A stretch of DNA of 64,000 nt, taken from assembly GCA_905250125.1 (NCBI GenBank), contig CAJNOL010000665.1, positions 7,300 to 71,299 of the forward strand. The letters run 5' to 3'. Positions 24,570 to 36,763 of this stretch are shown here, piece after piece. This DNA comes from Rotaria sordida. Taxonomy: Eukaryota; Rotifera; Eurotatoria; Philodinida; Philodinidae. The notes beneath the pieces are model-generated. The model had not been told where the DNA came from, ran no database searches, and saw only the letters and a program-made list of their open reading frames with translations. Position 1 is the stretch's first letter; each line of letters starts with the position of its first letter. The position numbers were made by a program, and so were the translations under genes.

Positions 24570-25557
24570 TGGCACACTGAGGGTGCAGGTGTGTAGATGG
24601 GTGTTGGTCTGAAGCGTTAATCTTCTTATCATTCACACTCGCACGCCCTCAATTCTTTTATGGTACCTTGGAAAATTTATCTCTCAATATTAAACTGGAT
24701 ACAATTATCTGAAACTGTGCCGAAATTTTCGTCTATTTAATCAAACATAAAAATAAAATTAGTACAGAAACATATGTGATTTGCTATTATATGACGTGCA
24801 TTGACATGCAATAGAGATTTCTACAAAGTCATGCCGACAGTTTTCTGTAAAAAAAAGATTTTTACTTGATGATGTAATAATTATGGGTGTTCCGAGTAAG
24901 GAGAGGAGTCGGAGGAGTGACTCACCCCCTCCAACAATTTTGAATAACGTTCGTTTTTCCTAAATGAAACTGAACAATTTTCTTCATTGTTTTTTCTCAC
25001 TAATTTCCGCAACAAGGGTCGATATGCCGTTTCTTCTTCCTTCTCCAATCTTGACTACCTCGAACTATCCCTTCTGATAATTCTTCTTTGTGTATTCATC
25101 GACGAAACAAGCAAAATTTATGTTCTCATGAAAAATTTGATTTGTTTTTTATTGTTTATTAAGAAAACCGTCTTCACTATTTCTTTACTTCATGATACCA
25201 AGTTCAGTACTAAATAGAAATCTCTCTAGATCATATTTATACCTTTGATTGCGTTAAACGTAGAATTCGACAAGATAATGTATTTTAGTGCTTTTGTAGA
25301 CAAATAATATTTGTCTATTGGCATGCAAATATCTCTGATAAAGAAAGCCATATGGATTTCAGTGTATATGTTTATTATTATGTTACATTTATAAAAAATA
25401 AACGAACAATAGCGACATCCACGAATAGACTGATCTGATTGGTTCTGATCGATGAAACCAATCAAGACATATCATTGCATTACATGTATATGTATCATTT
25501 TCACAATATTCATTACGTCTGATTTTTATTTGATCCTGTTAAATTTGTTTAAAATAA
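24570..25557. other. Intergenic with GT-rich and purine-rich patches
   Basis: A GT-rich stretch at 24572-24660 and a purine-rich run at 24895-24950 (AGGAGAGGAGTCGGAGGAGT) stand out from the AT-rich background. Small frames at 24987-25217 and 25226-25465 have spacer composition. Confidence 0.45.
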
Positions 25558-26086
25558 ATGCTTCGTCTTACGTTAGCACGTCTTGTTGCAACAAGTCGAA
25601 TAACAATTAGTTCTTCGAAAATTATAACTAATTATCATCGTAATTTTCTTCGAAATTTCTCATCACAATCCAATGATAATATTCATCAATCTAAAATTCC
25701 TTTAGCTAATATAAATAAAGGAGAAGAATCTAAACGAATGGGAATTCAATTTACGTGTAAAGTATGTGATCATAGATTACAAAAAACTTTTACTCGTCAA
25801 TCGTATGAACAAGGAGTTGTTATTATTCGATGTGATTCATGTTCAAGTCTTCATTTAATTGCCGATAATCTAGGTTGGTTTAAAGATTTAACACAAAATG
25901 GAAAATTCAAGTAATATTTTGTGTTTTATCTATATCAAAGAAAATCTTTTGTTTTTCTCTTATAGAAATATTGCCCAAATGCTTCAAGCAAAAGGTGAAA
26001 CAATACATCGTGTAACTGTTACTCCAACTACTGATGAATCAATATTAAACGAAGAAAAAATGACAGACAAGTTACTATTGAATTAG
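25558..26086 (+). CDS. DNLZ: DNL-type zinc finger, mtHsp70 escort protein
   Basis: Two exons, 25558-25910 and 25966-26086 (intron 55 bp, phase 2), give 157 aa. The N-terminal 40 residues are Arg/Ser/Thr-rich with almost no acidic residues, as expected for a mitochondrial presequence. The DNL zinc-binding domain follows: Cys67/Cys70 and Cys92/Cys95 in the order CKVC...CDSC, with LHLIADNLGWF immediately after, the signature of Tim15/Zim17/HEP1. This protein keeps matrix Hsp70 soluble and so supports protein import. A polyadenylation signal AATAAATA lies about 60 bp downstream of the stop. Confidence 0.93.
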
Positions 26087-27481
26087 ACCACAATAGTTAC
26101 CTCCTAAATCATCGTATGAAACATTGTTTCACTTGTTTTTGTTGCCAAATAAATATATTTTTCTTTATATAAAGAAATTTGTTTTTATTAAGTTCTTAAT
26201 TACAAAGTCTTTATGAACTATTTGAAAATTTTTTCTTTAATAAGTAACAATTAGTTATTATTGCTGAATTCATAATTTAGAATTACTATCAACATGATTG
26301 TGTAACACTAATCTGAATGAGTTATCATTTGACACTATAATGATTTTTCCACTTATATTTATTTAAATACAAAATGTACGATAAGAAACATTTTTGAGAT
26401 TATTATAATATTTCTTAACCACCGTCACTTTGAAATAAATCTATTAAATATCAATGATTTTGTTTAAATATTCCATCAAAAACAAAATTAATCATTTCAT
26501 ATTAGTTATTTATTTTACTTTGTTGATTTCAATATATAAAAAAAAAGACAATTTATACTTGTTTTAAGGGAAATATTTCAATCAAATCTTTATATATTCC
26601 ACTAAATTTTCGAAAGATTATACTTACGAATTAGGTATAGATCTTTATTCTTTTTTTTTTTTAACTTTCTTAACTATATTATAAAGTCGATAGAAAGATA
26701 TAAGAATCATGTAGTTATGCGTCAAAAGATGACTGGTTATTTTTTGTGAATATTATGAAAGATTAGTATTATATCTAAAACTTTTACAAATAATCAATCA
26801 TACTATTTCAATCAGGAAACTAATTTGGATTTCACACTAATAAATCAAATATGATTGACATCTTGAAATTCACAATCGATAAGTTTTTGGCAACAACATC
26901 ATGTATAATGCTAACTGTGTCAAAACAAAGAGAAACTATCATCATTTCATTAGTTGTTGTTGTCATAAAAATAAGTCAAGACATGAATAGTTTTCAAAAT
27001 GCAAAATATTTCATAGTAAATTTTGTAAGATCATGATTTCAATCTGAAATATTATAGAGACAATATCTTTGAACAATATACGTATATGATCGAATTTCTT
27101 TTGTTGTTTCATAAGCATTAACATCAACAACGTCATTTTCGATTAACCTTTTGTTTACCGACAAAAGACACACCTACAGAAAATACAGTGACTTTACATC
27201 AAGCACATTTTCGTTACTTAATGTAGAAATCTAATATGGACCGTAAATAAACGATAATATTGACAACTCCCACTGTTTAACGTTTTCTCTTACGTCAATA
27301 TGTCGAAAAAATATACATTATAAGTGATTACATTAGTTTCACGTGATGACAAAGCATATGTCATATACATGCATCACCGATTACTAAAGAATTTATTTAT
27401 TTAAAATTATACTTATTCTTGTCGGTTTTAAATCAAAATATTCAACATTTTGATTTCCTTCATATGAAGAGATTCTGTTTG
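26087..27481. other. Intergenic, AT-rich
   Basis: This is spacer downstream of DNLZ with T runs (26649-26660) and no coding signal that I can support. Confidence 0.45.
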
Positions 27482-27820
27482 TCAAGCTAATTCAACGAAA
27501 ACTACAGTTGCCTTTTGACCACATATTTCAATGTCTTCGAATGAATCAATTTTTGTTTCTTTGAATTATGCAGTCAGAGCTTTTCATTTAGCTAATATTT
27601 CTATATTTTGTTTTTGAAATTGTTCTAACTATTCAAGTCGTTTTTTATCTTGAAAAGTTTTTCGTATAATAGCAACAAGAGATATAACATCAGATATAAA
27701 TTTAATATTAGAATGATTTCGTGAAATGAAAAGAGAAATTAAATAAGAACTATTATCTACATGAAGTTTTTCTATTGATATTAATCAGATCAAGTTCTTT
27801 TACCTACAAAAAGTAAAAAA
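27482..27820 (-). pseudogene. Decayed coding segment, family unknown
   Basis: Read on the minus strand, one frame keeps coding-like composition for about 100 codons: SSYLISLFISRN, then KFISDVISLVAIIRKTF, and near the lower end FKETKIDSFEDIEICG. It is broken by in-frame stops near 27650, 27605 and 27590 and then by one near 27482. This looks like a gene fragment, perhaps a duplicate of a host gene elsewhere, that has lost function. No domain is recognised. Confidence 0.4.
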
Positions 27821-28202
27821 AAAACACTTGTTTACTCATCGCAATGGTGAATTGATCGATGAACTGTCGGGGATGTAACACTCCTTCCCCCCCTCTCCAA
27901 TAATGTTGGCTGCTTCGAGCCATCACTGACTAATTGTAATAACAATAGGATAAATCCCATTCATTTTCTTCATATAGAGTTTCGAAAAAAAACCAATGAT
28001 TTCATTTTCCTACATTACGATTGTGATTGAGAGAGAAAGGTTCACAAGGGACAATTTCACATGATGAATATTACTAATGAATATGACGTTTTCTTCTTTT
28101 TCTTAATCTTGTGCGTCACAAGATTACTCAATGAAGCGTACTTATTGTTAAATGAATAATAAAATTATTCTTTACACCTTTTATCTTTCCCACTAACTTT
28201 TA
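27821..28202. other. Upstream region of GTPase gene
   Basis: A C-rich run (27880-27897) lies in otherwise AT-rich sequence. No gene is seen. Confidence 0.4.
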
Positions 28203-28212
28203 CTTTATAAAA
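28203..28212 (+). promoter_or_regulatory. Possible TATA box of GTPase gene
   Basis: CTTTATAAAA lies about 60 bp before a likely 5' UTR exon whose end at 28270 carries a strong donor (GTAAGT). The matching acceptor is at 28331, 20 bp before the ATG. Confidence 0.5.
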
Positions 28213-28350
28213 AGTGTAGTACATAAAAGACAAGTTAGTTTATCTGTCGAAAGAAGTATAGACAGCAACGGTAAGTAGTTTCGTTGTAACGAATTCTAAT
28301 AGTTTCATCTTTGTTTTTATTTACAATTCAGAACAAAAACTGTAGCAAAA

Positions 28351-29082
28351 ATGAATTCAAATTTAATTAAAGAATTTAATCGTTATAGAGAAGAAAATAC
28401 TGAATTAATGAATAGATTTAATGAACTTCATAAACAAATAAAAAAACAAAGAATAAATTCATACGAAGATCTTCAACAAGTTAATCAACATGCAGCTCAA
28501 ACTATTGTAAAACTTGCATCAAATACTAAACCATTTCGATTAGGTGGACGTGCTTTTGGTTTTTATGGTTTAACATCAACAGGAAAAAGTACAATAATTA
28601 ATAAATTACTTGGATATGATTTATCTGACAAAGATGCTGGTAAAACAACAAAAGAAATTCAACGTTATGAAGGACAAAATTGTCGTCTATTTGATATTCC
28701 TGATAAAAATGATGATATGTCTTATTTTACTATGGAATATATTGCTTTTTGGAAAGGATTGACAAAAATATTAGTATTAATAACAACAACAATTACAGAA
28801 ATGACAAATGTTTTTCATCTTCTTGATGCGCTTAATCTTCGATATGATATTGTTATCAATAAATTTGATTTAGTACCTATTGAAAAAAGACAAGAGTTTA
28901 AAAAAAAAATAAATCAACAAATTTGTGAATCTGAACTTCAAGGTGTTGATCATGTTTGGTATGTTAGTGCACTTAATCCAAATCAATGTCCTGATTGGTT
29001 GACTTTAGTTAATTCATTAACTTATCGTCCAGAAAATGTTTTTAATGATTATGATTCCGTCGATGATTTTTTTTATGAATAA
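28351..29082 (+). CDS. IRG-like small P-loop GTPase
   Basis: Single coding exon, 243 aa, preceded by a likely 61-bp 5' UTR intron (28271-28331). Residues 1-50 are helical and charged. The P-loop GLTSTGKST is at 73-81 and the NKFD guanine-specificity motif at 160-163. The switch II position holds DIPDKND at 115-121, so the Gly of DxxG is missing. The order and helix-before-G-domain layout resemble immunity-related GTPases and other dynamin-relative GTPases. The C-terminal helical half of IRG proteins is absent, since the protein ends about 80 residues after NKFD. Nucleotide binding is likely; hydrolysis may be weak. A family name beyond IRG-like is not justified. Confidence 0.8.
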   Translation: MNSNLIKEFNRYREENTELMNRFNELHKQIKKQRINSYEDLQQVNQHAAQTIVKLASNTKPFRLGGRAFGFYGLTSTGKSTIINKLLGYDLSDKDAGKTTKEIQRYEGQNCRLFDIPDKNDDMSYFTMEYIAFWKGLTKILVLITTTITEMTNVFHLLDALNLRYDIVINKFDLVPIEKRQEFKKKINQQICESELQGVDHVWYVSALNPNQCPDWLTLVNSLTYRPENVFNDYDSVDDFFYE

Positions 29083-29757
29083 ATTTGTAAATATATTTGT
29101 TGTTTGATAGAACTAACGAATGTTAGTGCAATATTGTCTTTTTTTTTCTTGTATTTATTATTCTTCCTTTCAAAACAAAATAAAGATAAAATAATCCTTA
29201 ATTATTGTCTTCGTGGTATCGATTCCGATTTCATTGGAAGTTAACATGTTTAAGATGAAAGTATCTCAAGAATATCTTACAGAGTTTGAAATTGATCAAT
29301 GAGCTTTTTTTTTTTTGATCACTCTTTTACATGTCGAAATGACATTGTATTCTGGCATTTAATATAGTAAAGTGAAGTATCTTTATCTCGTTTTATTTTT
29401 TTGACGAGAAATAAGACAAAAAATAAGTGGCAAGTGAATGTTTTATTTTTTCTTAACTAGTAAAATAAAGATAAAAGGGTATCTCTAGTCGATATTTTTT
29501 ATTCTTTAGTTAGCTTTTATCTAAATATTTATTTCGATTAGTTTGGTGTTTGTCATTCTTCGACATGCAATGTCAAATAGCTAACTCATTGCTTTTTCTT
29601 TCAATGCATTTCGATCAATATATTACCAGTATATTTTATAGTTTCATACAAATGTATACATAGACTAACATTTGATTGTTAGAGATTTTACTTTTTTCTG
29701 CATGAAAGAAGTACAAAATAAAGTTTATTTTTCAGATCTATCTTTACTTTATTTTGT
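29083..29757. other. Intergenic, 5' flank of MBL-like gene
   Basis: This holds AATAAA after the GTPase gene (about 29179). A CAG at 29734 before the next ATG could be a 5' UTR acceptor. No gene is seen. Confidence 0.4.
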
Positions 29758-30781
29758 ATGATGCCAACAACTCTATCTCATCAAAGTTTAAATCCTATTC
29801 AAAATGTCGATAAATATGAATTACATCAAATTGGTTCTGGTTTTTGGAATGTTCGTAGTCATTTTAAAATTTTCGCTAAATTGATTGATATTGAAACACA
29901 TATGTCATTGATACAATTACATAATGGAAATTTTCTTATTATTGATACAGTCGAACTCAATGATAATCTTCGACAAGAAATTAATCATTTAACAGATAAT
30001 GGAAATAAAATTGAAGCAGTAATTGGTACACATCCATTTCATACTCTATCATTTAGAACTTTTTATGAAGCATATCCAAATGCAGCTTATTATGGAACAC
30101 CAAGACATTTACATCGATTGACAAAAATTCCATGGGTTGGAAGTCTCAATAATTGTGATGTGAGAAAAAAATGGGAGCCAGATGTAGAACTACGCATTCC
30201 AGCAGGTCAGTTATATATATATATAATGAACTTCAAATTTCATAGTCAAATTAAATGTATATAAAATATTTCTTAAATATTAATCAATACTTAGTACAAA
30301 GTTTGGTCAGGCTTTTTTTTTTGTTCTAGGTACCGAATTTATCAATCCACAACCTGAATCATCGAATCATTTTACATGTGTTTTTGTCTATCATCCAGCA
30401 TCTGCTACTCTTCATGTTGATGATACAATAGTTTATACAGATAAACCTAGTTTTTTACTCAAGTTATTTGGTTATAAAGATGGTGCGATGGCTTTTCATC
30501 CATCAATAAAAAGTGTTGGTCTTCATCCGACAAGTGATGCTCCATATTTATTTCGTGACTGGATGCGTAATATGTTACATGATTGGCCTTTTGAAAATAT
30601 TTGTTGTGCTCATATGGGTGTTAAAATAGGTGGTGCACATGCCGATGTTTTTGCACTACTTGATAAAACAGAAAATTTATTTGCGAAATTAAGTAAGAAA
30701 AATCGTAAAAGAAATCCCGAAAGTGAATTATTCGCAGGCAATCATCATAATATGAATATTCATGGAGATGAATGTGGATGA
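29758..30781 (+). CDS. Metallo-beta-lactamase-fold-like protein
   Basis: Two exons, 29758-30205 and 30330-30781 (intron 124 bp, phase 1), give 299 aa; two ATGs in a row open the frame. The pattern fits the metallo-hydrolase fold: an early strand block with MSLIQLHNGNFLIID, then a loop GTHPFHTLSF where metal-binding HxHxDH would be, then AYPNAAYYGTPRH. The second half has SATLHVDDTIVYTD, the strand-His-Asp pattern. The canonical HxHxDH is reduced to HPFH, so metal loading is uncertain. Similar proteins (DUF4336-like) are common in bacteria, fungi and algae. The C-terminus is Lys- and His/Asn-rich. The substrate is unknown. Confidence 0.65.
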
Positions 30782-33700
30782 TGATATTATTATTTATTTT
30801 TAAATAAACATTTTTTTAATGTCACTTTTCCTATCTTAATAAGAAAACATTGTCTTCATTATATTCGACATTGATTTCAGTTGTTTATGCATTTATATAT
30901 GAATAAGATAAAGCAAACAGCGATTTTTTGATGAAAATAATCTTTGGATGATAGAGATGTTAATTAGAATTTGAACATTTAAACAATCTATATTTTTACT
31001 GCTGTTTTCTTTCACTAAAAATGTGTTCATATCTGTAATATTTCACAATAACTTTAAGAAAAAACAATAAAACTTGGATTAAATCAATATATGATCTAGT
31101 CGTTTGTTTTTATTCTAATGCTTACGCACATTGAGGGGTCAACATCCAAATTTTAGGTATGACAATATATCGAGTCACCTCTTAGGAAAAAAATGTAAAC
31201 ACATTTTTAGTAAGCAGTTGAGTATGTTCTGATTTTATTTACATTACTGATAAAATTGTTTAGGTATGGTAATTACCACTAATTGGTCTCTAGTGGCCCG
31301 TAGATGCTTATAAAATATATTGAAATTTCATTTAGTAAATAAAAAAAAATTATATTAATTATCAGCAAGTGATAACCTGAGGAAACAATATTGTATGATA
31401 GTTTTCTGGATGCCCAAAAAGTTATTAAAAAAGTATTGGAATATCTTGACCAATTCGGCTGAATTTTTTACCACTGATGATGGAAACATATTCATAACTC
31501 ATTTACGTAAAGAAAAGATATTGATAAAACTACTTCGAAGTATCATTTGTGACTTCAATAAAAATAATATATCTCTTATGGGTTCGAAAAAACAGTATGT
31601 ACGTATATCATAGTTTTATATTATATGGTATCTTATGTTGTCTGAAACGAATTAAATCGGAAGTATTCTTTTATAATTGGAAACCAATTAATCTATTTGG
31701 TACAGTATAATGAATGTATGCTAATTTATTTTTCAAAAATAACTTTTAGAATACACTGTACATGATTTCGTTGTGGAATTCTTAGACAATCATATTTCTT
31801 CATTGAAGTCAATATTGTTACTTTGAAAGAATCTTTGTCAATGTTTCCAGTAACCTGCTCAGCAGAGAGGATTGAGGAATCAATTCTCCCCTTCCCCTTT
31901 GGCGGAGAAAAATATAGGACATTCTCAAAGTTACTAAAAACAAATTCTAATATCTTCATTGAGTCTTAAGTATATAAGCTGATTTTCCTTCTGATGATAG
32001 AAGAGAGTTCCAAGTTTTTATCGAGAAGAAAACATTTAAGAATATTAATTAAAAACTAAGACAAGTTATGTCAATACAAAAAATTTGTGTTTTCAAGAAG
32101 AGACAACAGCAGTCTTCCCGGTTGTTCGAAAATTTCATGCACAAGAAAGCACTCGAAAAAGCCTTTGTAACTATGGAAAAGTCAACGAACCTGGTGAAGA
32201 CATTGGAAAGACAATAAAGCTCGCAAAACTATGAAAACATAGTGAAATTATACGGTAAACTTTTGTATTATAATACTTTTCGTTCTATTTTTAATTAGTT
32301 ATTCTTATGGTTTTTTTTCTGTAAATAAAAAGTTAGAACTCCTCTATCATTAGAAAAAGAGATAGGACATTTAGTTCAAACCTGATGAAGATATTCGAAT
32401 TTATTTTGGTACAGCGACTTTTAGGGCATCCTATACTTGTTTGAAAGGATGAGCAAACAATCATCTAAAAGAAAATTTCAGGCTTTTATCATGGCAGTTT
32501 TCCCTGAAAATGGTCAATCCCTCTTAGAAAAATTCCTGGGTACATGCTTCATGAATGATTGTGCATATGTGAACGATAAAATGAATTTGAGTTAAATATA
32601 ATTACAGTTAAGATTCAACCTGTTGGAAACATTCAAGTATTTATGACATCTCCTAAAATAAATTGAATCGCAATTATCACAAATACTTGTATTGTTAATA
32701 TCATGCGACAAAATTTGCGGATAATGATCAGCATGTTAAGGTGTCCTTTTTTCATGAAATTCTAACCCTCAATTAATTGATCATATCGAACATATATAAA
32801 AATATTTTCTTGAAATATTTTGACAGATGTTTGTATGCTTTTCTATAGAATACAATATGTCGAAATCGTATGTTTTATTTTAGTTTATTTTTGTTTGAAT
32901 TTTTTCTCCTTACATAAGATGTTTTATAGGGATCTTTTGATGATCTATCCATTTTTATATTCTTGTTACAGTGATGGATCTTCTTGCAATTACTATTAAT
33001 GGATCCGACAACTGTGAAATTGCTACTTTATAATATGTTTGACATAAACTGAGCATAAAAGCTCATCATCAATAATCAATGTTTTTCATTTGAAGAAAGA
33101 TTTTCTTATTGAGTTGCGTGTTTTTAAGACGACTGATTTGGAAACTTGCTAGAATTTAATAGTATTCAACTCATATTTTAAGATGAATAAAACAATATCT
33201 GAATTATGTAGGGAAATAGCAAATACAATATATTCAATTGATTTGTTATTAATTTATAAATATTGATAAAATTATAAACAACAAACTGTTTATCAAATAT
33301 TCTTATACAAGATCATCTAAAGGATTTATTTAAGTGTGAAAGATTTCATTAAAATTACAACTTATAAGAAGTAACAGAGTCAAATTATCGTTGGATCTGA
33401 AAAAAGTTTGAAATATTTTTCTATTAGCTAACACAACATGAAACGATTAAAAAAAATCATTTTTTAACTTCGCTTGTCTCATTACATAGTTTTATTGATT
33501 TCTCAATATTCAAATGATTTTCAAAACGATTTTAAAAGAATAAATTGAACAGTTAAAAAAAAAGGATAAGATATTTGCTCAAGAAATCGTCTTCAAAGTT
33601 GATCATTAGATATTGATAATAGTTCATATTCATAAACTGTGGTGATATACAAGGAGAATGGCACTTTCACGTTCTTTTCTGGTGCATGATGAACTGGTTA

Positions 33701-34413
33701 AGTACGTCCAATCAAATAAAATGGTACATCATTGCTTATTCTAGAAAACAAAAGCACTTTATGACTTTCATAATAGATAGCATTGTGTTTTGTTCGTCGA
33801 TTCATTTCCATGAACTATTTTTTTTTTATAGGATCATCGGCGAAATCTTCATAGTCACTTATAGATCAGAATAAGATAATATTACCTTATTTTCATTTAC
33901 TATTAAGAACAGATGTCATCTATGTTGAAGAATGTTCTTTTATATGAAAACAAAAACTTCACATAAAACAGATTTATCTCGTCTTATATTGAACTCTAAT
34001 TAATAGAATTATCTTTCAAAAAATAGAACAAATGATGAATTTACAGTTGAACATTTAACATCTCGTCTAATTAGTTTTTTTCAGAGAATTCAGTAAATGA
34101 AGAAAAAGGACGTGATATATAGGTATACATTTTTACATTGATATCTGATATATGTTTAACGATATACAAAAATTTGCTGTGTAAATATGAAATATCGATC
34201 AGAGAATTGAATATAATTTGGCATGATCAAATGCTGGTTTTGAGGCTTCATATTAGGTTCTTAACAAGTATTCATCAACTCAAAATGACACTAAATGTAC
34301 AATATCAACAAAATGAAACGATATCTCATTGAAATTATTGTGAAATTTTTCATAAATACTTTAATTTATACAAAATTTTGATATATAACATTGTTATACA
34401 TGAAAACAAATAT
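30782..34413. other. Long intergenic stretch, no gene supported
   Basis: About 3.6 kb of AT-rich sequence follows the AATAAACA signal near 30801. Short frames with some coding-like character occur at 31395-31613 (plus) and 32080-32205 (plus, KKRQQQSSRLFENFMHKKA). Neither has splice context or a family signature. They may be remnants. Confidence 0.4.
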
Positions 34414-34617
34414 TCACAATTTGAAGAAATAATATGGATGCATAAATAATAGTGGTAAATAACCATTATTTTCTCTAGGTGGTAATAATCGTTTACCTTG
34501 AATTGGTTTATAAAAAAAAAAAACATATGTTTGTCGAGTTAGACAAACGACAAGAAAAAGAATGAATAAACGAGTAAAGACAATAAAAACAAAAAAACAA
34601 GACTCATAATGTATCAT
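34414..34617 (-). CDS. Possible 67-aa single-pass membrane peptide
   Basis: An ATG at 34615-34617 opens 67 codons on the minus strand, 117 bp from the start of the divergently read nucleoredoxin-like gene. Residues 8-27 form one hydrophobic segment. The tail (PIQGKRLLPPRENNGYLPLL) is polar and has normal codon use, unlike spacer. There is no recognised family. It could equally be the last exon of a longer gene or chance. Confidence 0.35.
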   Translation of the reverse strand: MIHYESCFFVFIVFTRLFILFLVVCLTRQTYVFFFYKPIQGKRLLPPRENNGYLPLLFMHPYYFFKL

Positions 34618-34733
34618 ACACGCGTTTCATAAAATAATAGCAATTGCCTCGGATACTAATATCTTTATTTCTTCTATAAAACGGGGCGATTAGATATTTT
34701 TATCTTAAAAATATATTTAAGAGAAGAAAAACC

Positions 34734-36317
34734 ATGGCAACAAAATTAAGTGAATTATTAGGAGAAGAACTTGTTCGACACAATGAATCGGATGATGAAT
34801 CAAGTCGAATATCAACAAGTCAACTTAATGGAAAAACTCTCGTACTTTATTTTTCGTCTGTTTATTTTGCATAAATTTAAAAACGACATAGTCATTTTGT
34901 CTTTTATAGAGCTCATTGGTGTCAACCTTGTCGACATTTTACACCAAAATTAGCTAAAGCATTTAAAGAAGTTAATGATGACATAAAAAACAAATTAGAT
35001 ATCGTTTTTGTTTCATGTGATGAAAATCAAGAAGATTTTAATGAATATTTCAAAGAAATGCCATGGAAAGCATTATCTTTCTCTGGTATGTGAGTTTCTT
35101 TAATTCAACTAATAAGAAAAAAAAGTAATGCGCTATTATGAAAAAAAAAAATATCAACATGATCTTTGCCTTATTATTCTTTTTCATAGTCATACGAAAA
35201 AGAATTTTTTTTAACTTTTCACCTATGTACATTATTTAATGAATATATTTGAATTTAGATCGTGATCATTCGAAGAAATTGGGTGAAAAATTCAACGTCA
35301 ACGGTATTCCATGTTTGGTTGTTGTGTCTCCTTCGCTTGAAATAATAACTTCGGATGGTGTCGATGAAATATACGGTGCTCCTAAAGAAGCTTTACGTAA
35401 ATGGTCTCAAGGAAAACGTTTATTTTGGACTCGTGAACCACGAAACGATGAATATGTGTGGGAATATACTAATTGCACCGAATGTTTTATGAAGCCTTTA
35501 GTTGGTTTACGGCATGGTTGTACAAATAAAGAGTGTCAAATTGATTTATGTGAAACATGTTTATCAAAAAATAAACATGAACATTCTCTCGTTGAATATC
35601 TGATCCCGAACCGACAATATTCATTAGAAAAACTTCTATTATCAATACCTTATTTACTTGATCCTAAAACAGAAGAAAAAATTGAAACAAAAACAATGTT
35701 GAAAAATGATATTAAAAGTGTTGGATTTTATTTTTCGGCTCATTGGTGTCCACCTTGTCGCAGATTCACACCCGAACTAGTCGAAATTTATAAACGAGCA
35801 CAAACAAATTCTCATCCTTTTCATATCATATTCATATCATGCGATGAAGATCAAGAATCATTCAATAGTTATCGATCAGAAATGCCTTGGCCTGCGGCTC
35901 CAATGAATTCAGGTGCAGTTCCTGCGGAATACTTTCAATTTTCTGGTAAGAATCAGTTCTATTAAATTTGTTTATCAGTTTATATCTATTTTTTTTTATG
36001 TAACAGGCATTCCATCATTGATTGTTGTATCATCTAATGGAACAATTTTGTCACGTCGTGGTCGTGAAGATGTTGCACGTTTTGGTGTTCAAGCTTTACA
36101 AACATGGTCACGAGGTGAAAAATTAGCTCGTCCTTCGCCAGATGAATATGAATGGCGACATGTCATTTGTGACGGATGTCAAATGTCTCCTCTTATTGGT
36201 CAAAGATATAGTTGTCCTATCTGTGGCAATTATGATCTTTGTTCAGCATGTGAAAAGAAAGGACATGAACATTCACTTGTACTTCAACCGCAACCAGATG
36301 ATCATGATGAAGAATAA
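34734..36317 (+). CDS. Nucleoredoxin-like protein with two ZZ zinc fingers
   Basis: Four exons, 34734-34855, 34910-35085, 35259-35945 and 36007-36317, in phase, give 431 aa. The protein is a tandem of the same two-part unit. Unit 1: thioredoxin-like domain with WCQPC at 44-48, the strand GIPCLVVV, then a ZZ-type zinc finger (about 172-208: CTEC...C...C...LCETC...HEH). Unit 2: thioredoxin-like domain with WCPPC at 262-266, GIPSLIVV, then a second ZZ finger (383-420: CDGC...CPIC...LCSAC...HEH). Both thioredoxin parts have the nucleoredoxin/tryparedoxin hallmark SCDE followed by MPW. The likely role is thiol-disulfide reduction of proteins, with ZZ fingers for partner binding. No signal peptide is visible, so it is likely cytosolic or nuclear. 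Confidence 0.88.
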
Positions 36318-36763
36318 AACGAAATGACAAAATCTGTTCAACATTATAGACTCATTTTAAATAGTTTTTCATCAGAAATAGAATTAGTTAATTTTTTAAA
36401 AAGACTTCGCATAATGTCTTGTTACAAAAGATGTTTGACGCGGAAACAAACAAAAATAAAAATCTAATCTGATATTGGACACTTATAAATATATTATATT
36501 CAGAAGATAATTGCGGTAAAACACTCTCAATCTATAGAGATGATGTATATTCTATATGAAATCTGCAAAAAACAAGTAAATCTATGTGCAATATATAGAT
36601 GACTCAAACTGTTATTCTACAATCATATTAAAAGATAAATCACATAAGGTTATTCCATTTTTTGTTGTAAAATTCAGTTAATAAGTTAAAAGACAAAATA
36701 ATAAAATTTTTTCAAACGTTTATATCATCGATTCAATTGAAAGGATAAGTTCAAGAAAAATAC
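36318..36763. other. Intergenic, 3' flank
   Basis: This is AT-rich spacer before the hAT-like MITE. No gene is seen. Confidence 0.4.
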
